Source: an uncultured Caldilineaceae bacterium (GTDB lineage: Bacteria; Chloroflexota; Anaerolineae; Caldilineales; Caldilineaceae). Taken from it: DNA of 64,000 nt. Below the pieces are notes generated by a model. It made no database searches. It was not told where the DNA came from and was given only the letters and a program-made list of their open reading frames with translations. Position 1 is the stretch's first letter; each line of letters starts with the position of its first letter. Of this stretch, positions 7,900-16,504 are shown piece after piece. The stretch lies in assembly GCA_951813625.1 (NCBI GenBank), contig CATOTS010000018.1, positions 83,299 through 147,298 on the forward strand, in the 5' to 3' direction. A program made the translations under genes and the position numbers.

Positions 7900-9291
7900 C
7901 TAGGCTTTGACCCAATTCTGGCAGGACATGTCGAAGGCGTCTTGGACCTCTTGGGCCGCCTCCTCAGCCGTGATTAGCCCGGCGGTCACGCCCGGCAGCA
8001 CCGTGCCCAGCTGCTGGTAAACGTCGGTGCAGAGGACGCGGCGGAAGACGTTGTCGCCGCTGACCATCGCCTCCAGCAGCGGTTCGCCAAGATTCTTGTC
8101 GAAGTCGGTGTTCTGCGGCGGGACTTCGATTGCCTTGGCGCCCATCGGCTGACCCGTGCTCGCGATCTGTTCAGCGCCAGGACCAAGCGTGCGCCACTTC
8201 ATGTACTCCCAGGCGTTGTCCTTGCGCTCCGATTCGGACACCATCGCCACGCCGGCATCGGTCGCCGCCAGCCCTCTCGAGCCGGGCAGCAGGAACGTGC
8301 CCACGCTGTTATTCATGGCGTCGCGAATGACCTCCGACTCATGATTGAGGAAGCCGAAGTACGGCGTGCCAGTGAAAATGTTGATCATCGGCCTGTCGCC
8401 GGTGCCGTTCCAGAACGGCTCGCGTACCGCGTTGCCGTCCTGCGCGCCGATCGCGCCTTCCTGCATATAATCGTTGTAGACCGTGGCGAACAGGTCGAAC
8501 GCATCAACCACGCCCGCGTCGGTGAAACTGCCGTTCCCCATCTGCACCTCGTCCAGCTGACCCCGGCCGGTCACCTCGACCAGGCTCTTGAACCAGTCGA
8601 CCATGTTGGCAGGATGGTTGTAGCCGCCGATCGGCGCGATGCCATCGTCCAGGAAGGACTGGCAAAGGGCATCGAAATCGTCCCACGTCTGCAGCGCCGA
8701 AGCATCGATGCCGCGCTCCTCGAAGGTAGGAATCCAGTAGTAGAGCCAGCCAAGCAGCTGCATGTTGCCGGGCAGGTAAAGAGCATCGCCCGAAAGGTCC
8801 ACGATGCCGGCGACCAGCTCCATTTCGCTCAACGCTGCACCAGAGAAGGCGTCCTCCTTCCAGCCGGCGCCCCATTCGGCCTCGCCGCGGTCATTGAGCG
8901 GTTCAACAAAGCCCCAGAACGGCCCCATGATGTCGAAGTCTGTGTTCAGCAGGTCGGGGCCGGTGCCCGCGGGCAGGGCTGCCTTCAGCTTCGCCGCCAT
9001 ATCCGGGTGGTCGACCATGCCAAGCTCCAGGTCCAACCCGGTGTCCGCCTTTAGTGTATCGGCGAAGATGTCTTCGCCCTCAGCGCTCCGGTAGCGGGCC
9101 ATCGCCGTGCCCCAGCTCCACAGGGAAACACCAGTGTCGGCTTCGGCGGGCATGGCCTCTTCCCCGCCGCCCTGGTCTGCCGGCGCCGCAGCCGGTGGAG
9201 CGCACGCAGCCAGCGCCGCGCCCGCAGTCGCAAACGCCGAAACGCGCAGGAAGTCACGCCTGGAAACAAAATTGCGGTCCCTGTCGGTCAT
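7900..9291 (-). CDS. Extracellular solute-binding lipoprotein of a sugar ABC importer
   Basis: The 463-residue protein starts at an ATG with AAGGAGA upstream. Its leader combines a twin-arginine motif (SRRDFLRV, Arg11-Arg12) with a lipobox ending in Cys30 (GAALAAC). It is therefore predicted to be Tat-exported and lipid-anchored, followed by an Ala/Pro/Glu-rich linker. The mature part has family 1 extracellular binding-protein features, such as WSWGTAMARYR, LKAALPAGTGPDLL and a C-terminal MKWRTLGPGAEQ helix. It is the first gene of the minus-strand carbohydrate locus. A longer frame extends upstream but lacks export features and runs into a repeat element. Confidence 0.93.
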   Translation of the reverse strand: MTDRDRNFVSRRDFLRVSAFATAGAALAACAPPAAAPADQGGGEEAMPAEADTGVSLWSWGTAMARYRSAEGEDIFADTLKADTGLDLELGMVDHPDMAAKLKAALPAGTGPDLLNTDFDIMGPFWGFVEPLNDRGEAEWGAGWKEDAFSGAALSEMELVAGIVDLSGDALYLPGNMQLLGWLYYWIPTFEERGIDASALQTWDDFDALCQSFLDDGIAPIGGYNHPANMVDWFKSLVEVTGRGQLDEVQMGNGSFTDAGVVDAFDLFATVYNDYMQEGAIGAQDGNAVREPFWNGTGDRPMINIFTGTPYFGFLNHESEVIRDAMNNSVGTFLLPGSRGLAATDAGVAMVSESERKDNAWEYMKWRTLGPGAEQIASTGQPMGAKAIEVPPQNTDFDKNLGEPLLEAMVSGDNVFRRVLCTDVYQQLGTVLPGVTAGLITAEEAAQEVQDAFDMSCQNWVKA

Positions 9292-9453
9292 TGCTGTTCT
9301 CCTTGGTGTGTGATCAGTCCGATCGTGGACAGACTGCGATAAAGTACTGCCAATTACTGCAACGGTGCCGGCGGAGACAAGACAAAGCCAGATGCCGTGG
9401 ATGCGACAAGTATATTGAAGCGAGAGTCCCATGTCAAACCATTTTTCCACGAA

Positions 9454-9675
9454 GGGCGCAGTCCAATTCTGGGGTACAAATCCCTAAACCTCATGCAGCG
9501 CCGGAGTCATGGCCACTCCACTGTCCACCACTCCCGGCAGTTCCTGGCAACTGGCCACTGGCAACTGGCCACTGCAGTGCCTGCCCATCCCCCCCAAAGC
9601 CGGCAACAATTTCAGCCGCCGCCGGCATGAATTCCCCGTCAGACGATTCCCACCCGAAATGTGGGATGCACCCTT
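9454..9675 (+). mobile_element. MITE-like element, copy 1 (degenerate, short)
   Basis: The left end GGGCGCAGTCCAATTCTGGGG (9454) is an imperfect inverted copy of the right end, which finishes GTGGGATGCACCC (about 9661-9673). Both match the ends of the elements at 47.1 and 60.9 kb. Shared internal blocks are the left-hand CCTCATGCAG segment and, on the right, AGCCGCCGCCGGCATGA followed by AGACGATTCCCACCC. The middle is short and carries a 14-bp tandem repeat instead of the GC hairpin core. No flanking duplication is visible, so this copy is probably old. It has no coding capacity. Confidence 0.65.
9546..9573. repeat. 7-bp tandem repeat (GGCAACT/GGCCACT)
   Basis: Two identical 14-bp units, each made of the heptamers GGCAACT and GGCCACT, lie inside the element at 9454. 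The same style of repeat occurs at 15111-15138 and 17944-17999. Confidence 0.8.
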
Positions 9676-9991
9676 CTGGTAAGATACACCCTTTTCTTGA
9701 TAGAATTCTTGTCCGCGGCATGCTTGGCGAAACCCTTCAGTGTCCAGAACTGTAAACGACAAACCGCCTACAATACCTACACTCTTTCTCGTCGATTGCA
9801 CGGCGCGTACCATAATTGCATAGATTCGGCTGCATTTGTAATCGAAATCCATTTGGCCGCCTTTCTTTTGCCGTGCCATAATTGTCTAATGCGCTTCTGC
9901 CCGTTCGGGGCGTAAATTGGACTATAAACCCCTGCTCACTACTGCAAAGCCAATGCCATTGCGCCCGATCTATCGTCAGTTGGGAGGAACT
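9676..9991. other. Non-coding upstream region of the SH3b lipoprotein gene
   Basis: No convincing gene is present. The stretch joins the right end of the element to the ribosome site at 9983 and presumably holds the promoter of the lipoprotein gene; I could not fix a promoter with confidence. Confidence 0.5.
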
Positions 9992-11425
9992 ATGCCTAAT
10001 CGCTTTCGCGTCTTTCTGCGCGGCGCACGGCGACCTGCCGCGGCTGGGGCACTGGTGATTCTCAGCCTTTTGCTCGCAGGTTGTCAACCCATCGAGGGCG
10101 ATCTCTCGACAGTCTTGACTCCCGTCGTGCAACCCGCGCCGCAAGAAAACATCGAACCTGTTGAACCGCAAATGGTCACTCTGGAAGCGACAGTAGTGGC
10201 CGCCGCACTGCGCGTGCGCAAGGAGGCCGACGCCCGGTCGCCCATCATCGCCGGCCTGATCCAGGAAGACCTCATCCCGGTGATCGGGCGCACTGAAGAC
10301 GGCAGTTGGCTCAAGGTGCGCGTGCCCGATGTGGAGACAATCGGCTGGATCTGGGCCGAGGAAGTGACGTTGAACGGCGAAACCGCCGCGCTTCTCGTCT
10401 CCGACGAAGTCGAGGCAATGGCAGCTGTGTCCGCGTCCGCTGTGTCCCCCGAGGACGCGGCAACCGGCGAAGAAGCCGCAGCGGAGGTGACCTCCGACGA
10501 TGGCGAGACCGCCGCGGCGACCGCAGCCGAGGAGGAGCCCGACGACGGCAGCATGGCAATGCAGGACCTCAATCCCAGCCTCACCGTAACCGCCCAGGAC
10601 GTGATCAAGGGCACGATTACGATTGCCGAGGCGGTCGCGCCCGAGAAAGGCTGGATCGTTGTCCACGCCGACGATGCCGGTTCATTCGGGCCCATCATCG
10701 GCCAGGCGCCCGTCGAGGCCGGCGTCAACACCGAACTGACCGTGTACATCGACGTCGATGCCGCCACCGAAACGCTCTACGCCATGCTCCACGTTGACGG
10801 CGGCGTCTTCGATGTCTTCGAGTTTCCCGGCCCCGATATGCCCGTACTGGAGGAAGGGAATCCAATTAGCCCGGCCTTCAGAGTGACGATCGGCGAGATG
10901 TCGATCGCCGAAGCGGGCGCCGAGGAAGCTGCCGCGTCGGAATCGACCGCCGTCGCCCCCGCGGAGATCTTGTTGCTCCAGCAGGGCGATGTCACCACAC
11001 AGTTGGCGATCATTACGAGCCGCGCTCTGCGCGTCCGCAGCAGGCCCGAAACGATTTCCGAGGTCCTGGCAGGCGTCGTCGCCGGGGAATCCTACCCCGT
11101 CGCCGGTTTCAGCGCCGATGAAGACTGGGTGGCTATCTTCTTCGACGAAATTGAGGACCCGGTCTGGGTTTCAGCATCGCTGGTGGAGTTGCGCGAGATA
11201 GAACTGGTCGTGCAGTTGGGCCGCGCCACAATTTCGGTAGGCCCATTCGGTCGCCTGCGCCTGCGCGGCGGTCCTTCCCTTGAAGCGCCAATCGTCGGCC
11301 ACGTAACCGACAGCGAAAACTACTCGATCCTCGGCCTCAGCCTGGACGGCGAATGGGCGCTCCTCGTGGGCACAGAGGTGAGCGCTCCCGCATGGGCCTC
11401 GACCTCGTTCCTGAGATTTGAGTAG
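9992..11425 (+). CDS. SH3b-domain lipoprotein with a DUF7282-like domain
   Basis: The 477-residue protein starts at an ATG directly after GGAGGA. A lipobox (LSLLLAGC, Cys31) predicts a surface lipoprotein. The first SH3b domain (about 60-130) contains ALRVRKEADARSP and GSWLKVRV. An acidic Ala/Glu/Asp-rich linker follows. Next is a beta domain (about 195-300, PSLTVTAQDVIKGTITI, then EKGWIVVHAD) resembling DUF7282. Two more SH3b domains close the protein (ALRVRSRPETISEVLAG and RLRLRGGPSLEAPIVG). SH3b repeats usually bind cell-wall or surface polymers; no catalytic domain is seen. It is monocistronic with a terminator after it. Confidence 0.85.
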   Translation: MPNRFRVFLRGARRPAAAGALVILSLLLAGCQPIEGDLSTVLTPVVQPAPQENIEPVEPQMVTLEATVVAAALRVRKEADARSPIIAGLIQEDLIPVIGRTEDGSWLKVRVPDVETIGWIWAEEVTLNGETAALLVSDEVEAMAAVSASAVSPEDAATGEEAAAEVTSDDGETAAATAAEEEPDDGSMAMQDLNPSLTVTAQDVIKGTITIAEAVAPEKGWIVVHADDAGSFGPIIGQAPVEAGVNTELTVYIDVDAATETLYAMLHVDGGVFDVFEFPGPDMPVLEEGNPISPAFRVTIGEMSIAEAGAEEAAASESTAVAPAEILLLQQGDVTTQLAIITSRALRVRSRPETISEVLAGVVAGESYPVAGFSADEDWVAIFFDEIEDPVWVSASLVELREIELVVQLGRATISVGPFGRLRLRGGPSLEAPIVGHVTDSENYSILGLSLDGEWALLVGTEVSAPAWASTSFLRFE

Positions 11426-11489
11426 CGACCTCTACATTCGCAGCCCAATCTGTCCCGGCAGACCGGGCGCTTGATTCATACGCAGCAAA

Positions 11490-11526
11490 AAAGCGGCAGT
11501 TTCCACGCGAAGCTGCCGCTTTTCTT
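11490..11526 (+). terminator. Intrinsic terminator, probably bidirectional
   Basis: AAAGCGGCAG (11490-11499) pairs with CTGCCGCTTT (11513-11522). The stem is followed by T-rich sequence on the plus strand and preceded by six A on the left, which gives a U-run on the minus strand too. It lies between the convergent lipoprotein and DinB-like genes. Confidence 0.85.
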
Positions 11527-11559
11527 GTGTATAGCTCAGTTTTCAGGGCGATGCCGCTT

Positions 11560-12060
11560 CTACTCTCCGTTGCGCTTGAGCGCCCAGGAATCGGCCCAAC
11601 TCTCCGGAATCGGAAGGTTGTTGGCGTAGATCAGATTGATCAGCTGGCCGTGGTGGTGAGACTCATGCTCAACCAGGCGATAGTATCCTGCCAGCGGCGT
11701 GGCGCCATTTTCAAAAACGCGTAACCAGTCCGCCCGCTCGAACGCCGTCTCCAACGCCTCGTCCGCCGCCTCCATCGCCGCCCGCACCCGTCCAATCGGC
11801 AGCACCTCGCCGGCGGGCGCCGCCTTCAGGCTGCAACTCCATCCACGCATCCCCCCCTCCAGCAGCACCGGCAGCCAGCTCTCCTGCGTCCCCAGCATGC
11901 AGTAGAACTGGTAGAGAATGTTCTGGGATTCGGCAAACGGCAGGCGCGCGTTCAGGTCGGCGTCGACCAGGACATCCAGCAGATCATAGGTGCGTCCACG
12001 CAGGTCTCTCCAATGGGTCTGCACACTCTGCTTAACACTACGCTCAACACTGTGTTCCAT
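11560..12060 (-). CDS. DinB-like protein
   Basis: This 166-residue helical protein starts at an ATG preceded by GAGGAG. The C-terminal motif VEHESHHHGQLINLIYANN, with a histidine cluster, is typical of the DinB/YfiT four-helix bundle, where three His bind a divalent metal. The family includes thiol-dependent transferases and damage-induced proteins of unknown role. A longer upstream frame is rejected because the ribosome site sits within it. The gene is 97 bases downstream of the MscS gene on the same strand. Confidence 0.7.
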   Translation of the reverse strand: MEHSVERSVKQSVQTHWRDLRGRTYDLLDVLVDADLNARLPFAESQNILYQFYCMLGTQESWLPVLLEGGMRGWSCSLKAAPAGEVLPIGRVRAAMEAADEALETAFERADWLRVFENGATPLAGYYRLVEHESHHHGQLINLIYANNLPIPESWADSWALKRNGE

Positions 12061-12157
12061 CTTCTCCTCGCGCTCTTTTTCTATCAAGAGGGGTTGCCGC
12101 CGGTCAAGACCCGACGAGTTCAACAAGGTGCTTGCCCATCGAAAGGCGCCGGCTTCG

Positions 12158-12766
12158 TTAATCACTCTGCTTGTACTTGATCAAAACCGTGGTAACTGTC
12201 GTAGAGCTCGGAATCAAAATTCGCTGGTCTTCGGTGTCCAAAATAACGTGCATCAGTGTGATGTCGGTCACCGTCCCGGTCTTGCCGCTGATGGTCACTT
12301 TCTCCCCGATTCCAATCGGTCGAGAAACTGCCATAAAGATGCCGGCGACTGTGTTGCCCATGACGGTTTGCGAGGCAAAGCCGGCCACCAGGCCCGCAAA
12401 GCTGCCCATCGTCAACGCCGCCGCGGCGTTGTCAGTCAGATGGGACACCAGGAAGGAGAATATCAGCCCATATCCCACCAGACGAGCGATGATTCGAATC
12501 GATCCGGCCACGTCTGTCGACGACCGCCTCTGCACGAGTGCGAAAATCCACTTGGTCCCGGCTTGAACGGCCAGATGTCCCAAGACGACGACAAGGCCGA
12601 CCAGGATGTACTCCTTGTACGGCGCCAAAAAGCTGACCTGTGGATATTCTTCTATTCTGCCAACGAGGGCGTAGAGGACGATCAGGGCGAGTCCGAAAAC
12701 TACTGTCATTATCAGTGGCGAAGTTACCGAGACCTTGGTATTGGGCTGGCTCTTGCTTTCGGACAT
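12158..12766 (-). CDS. Small MscS-family mechanosensitive channel
   Basis: The 202-residue protein has hydrophobic segments at about 18-38, 50-72 and 85-105. The pore-lining helix and beta domain follow: MGSFAGLVAGFASQTVMGNTVAG, then the hallmark VSRPIGIGEKVTISGKTGTV. It is shorter than E. coli MscS (286 residues) and lacks most of the C-terminal cytoplasmic vestibule. It should open under hypo-osmotic membrane tension. GGGAGG precedes the chosen ATG; the frame continues upstream without membrane features and overlaps the divergent sulfatase promoter region. Confidence 0.85.
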   Translation of the reverse strand: MSESKSQPNTKVSVTSPLIMTVVFGLALIVLYALVGRIEEYPQVSFLAPYKEYILVGLVVVLGHLAVQAGTKWIFALVQRRSSTDVAGSIRIIARLVGYGLIFSFLVSHLTDNAAAALTMGSFAGLVAGFASQTVMGNTVAGIFMAVSRPIGIGEKVTISGKTGTVTDITLMHVILDTEDQRILIPSSTTVTTVLIKYKQSD

Positions 12767-13039
12767 CTTGCGTTTACCTCCCGGTACGTATGTCCTGCCT
12801 GTCGCCGAAGAATGAGGAACAGTGCGCCGTAAATAGCGGAAGCCTAATCGAATCCCGGTTCCGCAAGTCGGTCGGGACACGCTGTGCCGTCGGCGCGGCG
12901 GATGGTTTTTGGCGTTGGTATGTCTGGATCGGTTCGCGCGATCGGGCTGAGTATAGCACACTACCGACTAGCGCGCACCGACAGGCTGTGTTACGATCAC
13001 ACGGGCGCATTTCATCTCCAGTTTCCGAGGCGATCGTCT

Positions 13040-14554
13040 GTGGCAAATCCGCCCAACATCCTGCTGATAACGAGCGACCAGCAGCACTTCTCAACCCTCG
13101 GCGTGACCAATCCCAGAATCCAGACGCCGGCCCTCGACCGCCTGGCCCGCGAAGGCGTCCGCTTCGATCGCGCCTACTGCAACAACCCCGTCTGCTCGCC
13201 CTCGCGGTCAACAGTTATCACCGGCCAGTATCCGGCCTGGCACGGCTGCTGGACAATCGGCGTCAAACTGGGAGAAGATGTCCCCACCGTGGGCGGCCTG
13301 CTGCACGAGCACGGCTACGACACCACCCTCATCGGCAAGGCCCACTTTCAGCCGCTCGCATCCCGCCCCGAGCAGAAATCGCTCGAGTGCCAACCCACCC
13401 TGCGCGACCTCGACTTCTGGCGCGACTTCCACGGGCCCTGGTACGGCTTTCAGCACATCGAAATTGCCCGCAATCACGCCGACGAGGCACACGCCGGCCA
13501 GCACTACGCCATCTGGATGGAGGAGAACGGCCTGCCCGACTGGAGGAGCTACTTCCAGACCTGGCCGCCGGACCCCCACGCCGCCAAACGTCGCCATTCC
13601 TGGGACCTGCCCGCAGACTTCCACTACTCCGTTTGGACGGCCGAACGCTCGATTGCGGCCATGGAACGCAGCGTCGCCGCTGGCAAGCCATTCTTTCTCT
13701 GGAGCAGCTTCCAGGATCCACACCCACCTTATCTCGTATCCGAACCCTGGGCGTCAATGTACGATCCTTATGCGATGGAACCGGGAAGAATGGAGCCGGG
13801 CGAGCTCGACGCGATGCCGCCCCACTTCGCCAAAACACAAACGCGGCAGCCCGACTTCTCGGCCTGGCAGGAGACTTCGCATGGCAACCACGGCTTTCAC
13901 AGCCATCTGCGTGAACCAGCTGCGCTGCGCCAGGATATGGCCGTCTACTACGCGATGGTGAGTTTGATGGATCGTGAAATTGGACGCATACTGGACAAGC
14001 TGGATAAACTGGGCATCGCCGACAATACGCTCGTCGTATTCAGTACCGATCACGGGCATTTTCTCGGTCAGCACGGACTGGTCGCGAAAGGGGCTTTTCA
14101 CTACGAAGACCTGATACGTCTGCCATTCCTCGTCCGCTGGCCCGGGCGTGTGCCTGCCGGCGCGGTCAACAGTTCGCTCCAATCGCTGTTGGACCTCGCC
14201 CCGACCTTTTTGCACGCCGCCGGCATCGACATGCCGGGGCAGATGCAGGGCGCCGACCAGTTGCCGGTGTGGACCGGCGCGGCCGATCAAGCGCGCGACC
14301 ATGTGCTCGTGGAGAACCGCCACCAGCCGTCGGCGCTGCACCTGCGTACACTGGTCGACAGCCGCCACAAACTGACCGTCTACCGCGGGCACGAATACGG
14401 CGAGCTGTTCGATCTGCACGAAGACCCTGAAGAGCGCCGCAACCGCTGGCGCGACCCGGCCTTCGCCGCTGTCAAGTCGGACCTGTTGCAGCGCTTTGTG
14501 CAGGCCGAGATGGAACGCGAACCGACCCGGTTCGAACGAATCGCAGGAGCGTAG
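13040..14554 (+). CDS. Formylglycine-dependent sulfatase
   Basis: The 504-residue protein is a member of the alkaline phosphatase superfamily. The sulfatase signature is CSPSRSTVITGQYP, with Cys52 as the residue converted to formylglycine, so an FGE or anSME must be encoded elsewhere. Metal-site motifs are LLITSDQQH at the N-terminus and VFSTDHGHFLGQHG later. The chosen start is the GTG at 13040 (VANPPNILLI), where GAGG is upstream and the family begins; the frame is open further upstream. No signal peptide is visible from this start, implying a cytoplasmic enzyme. The natural sulfate ester is not evident. Confidence 0.92.
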   Translation: MANPPNILLITSDQQHFSTLGVTNPRIQTPALDRLAREGVRFDRAYCNNPVCSPSRSTVITGQYPAWHGCWTIGVKLGEDVPTVGGLLHEHGYDTTLIGKAHFQPLASRPEQKSLECQPTLRDLDFWRDFHGPWYGFQHIEIARNHADEAHAGQHYAIWMEENGLPDWRSYFQTWPPDPHAAKRRHSWDLPADFHYSVWTAERSIAAMERSVAAGKPFFLWSSFQDPHPPYLVSEPWASMYDPYAMEPGRMEPGELDAMPPHFAKTQTRQPDFSAWQETSHGNHGFHSHLREPAALRQDMAVYYAMVSLMDREIGRILDKLDKLGIADNTLVVFSTDHGHFLGQHGLVAKGAFHYEDLIRLPFLVRWPGRVPAGAVNSSLQSLLDLAPTFLHAAGIDMPGQMQGADQLPVWTGAADQARDHVLVENRHQPSALHLRTLVDSRHKLTVYRGHEYGELFDLHEDPEERRNRWRDPAFAAVKSDLLQRFVQAEMEREPTRFERIAGA

Positions 14555-14557
14555 CCA

Positions 14558-14577
14558 CGCCCACTACCCTGTGGGCG
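14558..14577 (+). terminator. Short GC hairpin after the sulfatase gene
   Basis: CGCCCAC at 14558-14564 pairs with GTGGGCG at 14571-14577. No T-run follows, so it may only pause transcription or protect the 3' end. Confidence 0.4.
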
Positions 14578-14645
14578 CGCGCCGCCTGAACAGATAGTCC
14601 AAACAGTCACCAAAACGTACGCACACTCTCGAACGGAGCAAAACA

Positions 14646-15029
14646 ATGAACCTGGAACACATTGCCATTAACGTACCCAACGTCAAAGAGCAGGTCCAAT
14701 GGTGGAAGGAGCATCTCGGGCTGCGCATCGTCGCCGCCGGTGATGTCGCCCCCTACATGAACTTTATCGCCGATGACAAGGGAAGCATGCTGGAGCTGTA
14801 CAGCAACGAGGAAATGGAGCATCTCGATTTTGCCCAGATCAACCCGTTCAACCTGCATTTCGCCTTCAGCGTTGACGACATGGAGGGTGAACGAGATCGC
14901 CTCATCCGCGCCGGCGCCACGCCCGACGGCGACATCAACGACACGCCCGCAGGCGACAAGCTCTGCTTCCTGCGCGATCCCTGGAGCGTGACCGTGCAGC
15001 TCGTTCAGCGCAAAACACCCATGATCTAG
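14646..15029 (+). CDS. VOC (glyoxalase/dioxygenase fold) family protein
   Basis: The 127-residue protein has a single VOC module: MNLEHIAINVPNVKEQVQWW at the start and MLELYSNEEMEH in the middle. Its end, CFLRDPWSVTVQLVQR, has Gln where many metal-dependent members have the last Glu ligand. The His of HIAI and the Glu of MLELY could still bind metal. Family members include glyoxalases, epimerases and antibiotic-binding proteins, so the function is open. It lies 91 bases after the sulfatase on the same strand. Confidence 0.8.
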   Translation: MNLEHIAINVPNVKEQVQWWKEHLGLRIVAAGDVAPYMNFIADDKGSMLELYSNEEMEHLDFAQINPFNLHFAFSVDDMEGERDRLIRAGATPDGDINDTPAGDKLCFLRDPWSVTVQLVQRKTPMI

Positions 15030-15110
15030 ACATTTCTCGCTTTCCGTTCCTGCCTTTCAGGGGTTCCAATTGCCCCACCCGATTCGAAGATTCGCCGTTT
15101 CCAAAAAACT

Positions 15111-15138
15111 GGAAACTGGCAACCGGAAACTGGCAACT
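15111..15138. repeat. 7-bp tandem repeat (GGAAACT/GGCAACY)
   Basis: Two 14-bp units, GGAAACTGGCAACC and GGAAACTGGCAACT, lie just before the E2 start. The reading frame stays open through them, which would allow a false N-terminal extension of E2. Confidence 0.8.
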
Positions 15139-15156
15139 GTAGTCGGAGCGCAGGCA

Positions 15157-16464
15157 ATGCCAACGCCAGTCAAAATGCCCCAACTGGGCGAAACGGTCTT
15201 TGAAGGCACTGTGGCCCGTTGGCTCAAACGGCCCGGGGATGCCGTCGAGCGCCAGGAGCCTCTGCTCGACATCTCCACCGACAAAATCGACACCGAAGTG
15301 CCCGCGCCCGCGGCCGGCGTTCTGCTTGAGATCCTGGCGGCAGAGGGCGCCACCGTCGAAGTCGGCGCAACAATCGCCTACATCGGCGACGAAGGAGAAA
15401 GCGTCGATAGGACGGCGCTGACGCCTGAGGCGGCAGAAGATGTAGCGCACGCTGCTGATTCCTTGCAGCCCACCCGCTCCCGCAGAGCAGAGGAGCCGGC
15501 GCCTGTCGAAAAGCCGGCCGGCCGCGCCTTCGTCAGTCCGGTCGTCGCCAGAATCAGCGCAGAAAATAGCATCGATCTGGCCGAAGTGAAGGGAACAGGC
15601 CGCCAGGGCCGCGTCACCAGGAAGGATCTGTTGGCCTTTATCGACGCGCGCAAACGGCAGTTGCCGGCCCAGGCCGCGCAGACCGACGCTGCGCAGACCG
15701 ATGCTTCCCCCAGTGAAGACGAACTCCTGCAGCCGCATTCGACCATGCGCAAAGCAATCGCCGAGCACATGGTCCGTAGCGTGCGCACCAGCCCGCACGT
15801 GGTGACGGTTCACGAGGCCGATATGACCGCGGTCGTGCGTCACCGCGCCGAACGCAAAGAGTCGTTCGCGCAGAAGGAGATCAGCCTCACCTTCACGCCC
15901 TACTTCGTCGCCGCCGTCGCATCCGCCCTGCGCCGCCATCCAACGGTCAACAGCCGCTGGACCGACGCCGGGCTGGCGCTGAGCCGGCACATCCATGTCG
16001 GCGTCGCAGTGTCGCTGCCGGACGGGCTGGTTGTGCCGGTGATCCGCGACGCCGATGAACGCAGCCTGCAGGAGCTGGCGCGCTCTGTCAACGACCTGGC
16101 CGACCGCGCCCGCCGCGGAGCGCTGACGCCCGACGAACTGCGCGGCGGGACCTTCACCCTGACCAATCACGGGGTCGGCGGCAGCCTGCTGGGCACGCCC
16201 ATCATCAACCAGCCGCAGGCCGCCATCCTGGGCATCGGCAACATCACCAAGCGCGCCGTAGTCCGCAGCGGCCCGGTCGCGCCGGCTGTCGATCCCCTCC
16301 TGCCCAGCGCCGATGACACCATCTCGATTCGACCAATGTGCTATCTGAGCTTCGCCTTCGATCATCGCATTCTGGACGGCCTGGGCGCCGACAGATTTCT
16401 CGTTGACGTGGTGACGCGCCTCGAAGAGTTCGACGCCTCGCCGCTCGAAGAAGGCGGAAAATAG
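15157..16464 (+). CDS. Dihydrolipoamide acyltransferase (E2) of a 2-oxoacid dehydrogenase complex
   Basis: The 435-residue protein has the full E2 layout. A lipoyl domain (1-78) has Lys43 in DISTDKIDTEVPA. A peripheral-subunit binding domain (about 127-165) contains ISAENSIDLAEVKGTGRQGR. The catalytic domain ends with FDHRILDG (His403, Asp407). E2 transfers the acyl group from lipoate to CoA. The ATG at 15157 is the family start; an upstream TTG would add sequence encoded by the tandem repeat. The E3 gene follows 40 bases downstream. No E1 gene is in the window, so pyruvate versus branched-chain or acetoin specificity cannot be decided. Confidence 0.93.
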   Translation: MPTPVKMPQLGETVFEGTVARWLKRPGDAVERQEPLLDISTDKIDTEVPAPAAGVLLEILAAEGATVEVGATIAYIGDEGESVDRTALTPEAAEDVAHAADSLQPTRSRRAEEPAPVEKPAGRAFVSPVVARISAENSIDLAEVKGTGRQGRVTRKDLLAFIDARKRQLPAQAAQTDAAQTDASPSEDELLQPHSTMRKAIAEHMVRSVRTSPHVVTVHEADMTAVVRHRAERKESFAQKEISLTFTPYFVAAVASALRRHPTVNSRWTDAGLALSRHIHVGVAVSLPDGLVVPVIRDADERSLQELARSVNDLADRARRGALTPDELRGGTFTLTNHGVGGSLLGTPIINQPQAAILGIGNITKRAVVRSGPVAPAVDPLLPSADDTISIRPMCYLSFAFDHRILDGLGADRFLVDVVTRLEEFDASPLEEGGK

Positions 16465-16504
16465 ACCGGAAAGATCAACGGCCAACGGCCGTGTGGAGGA
16501 AGCT

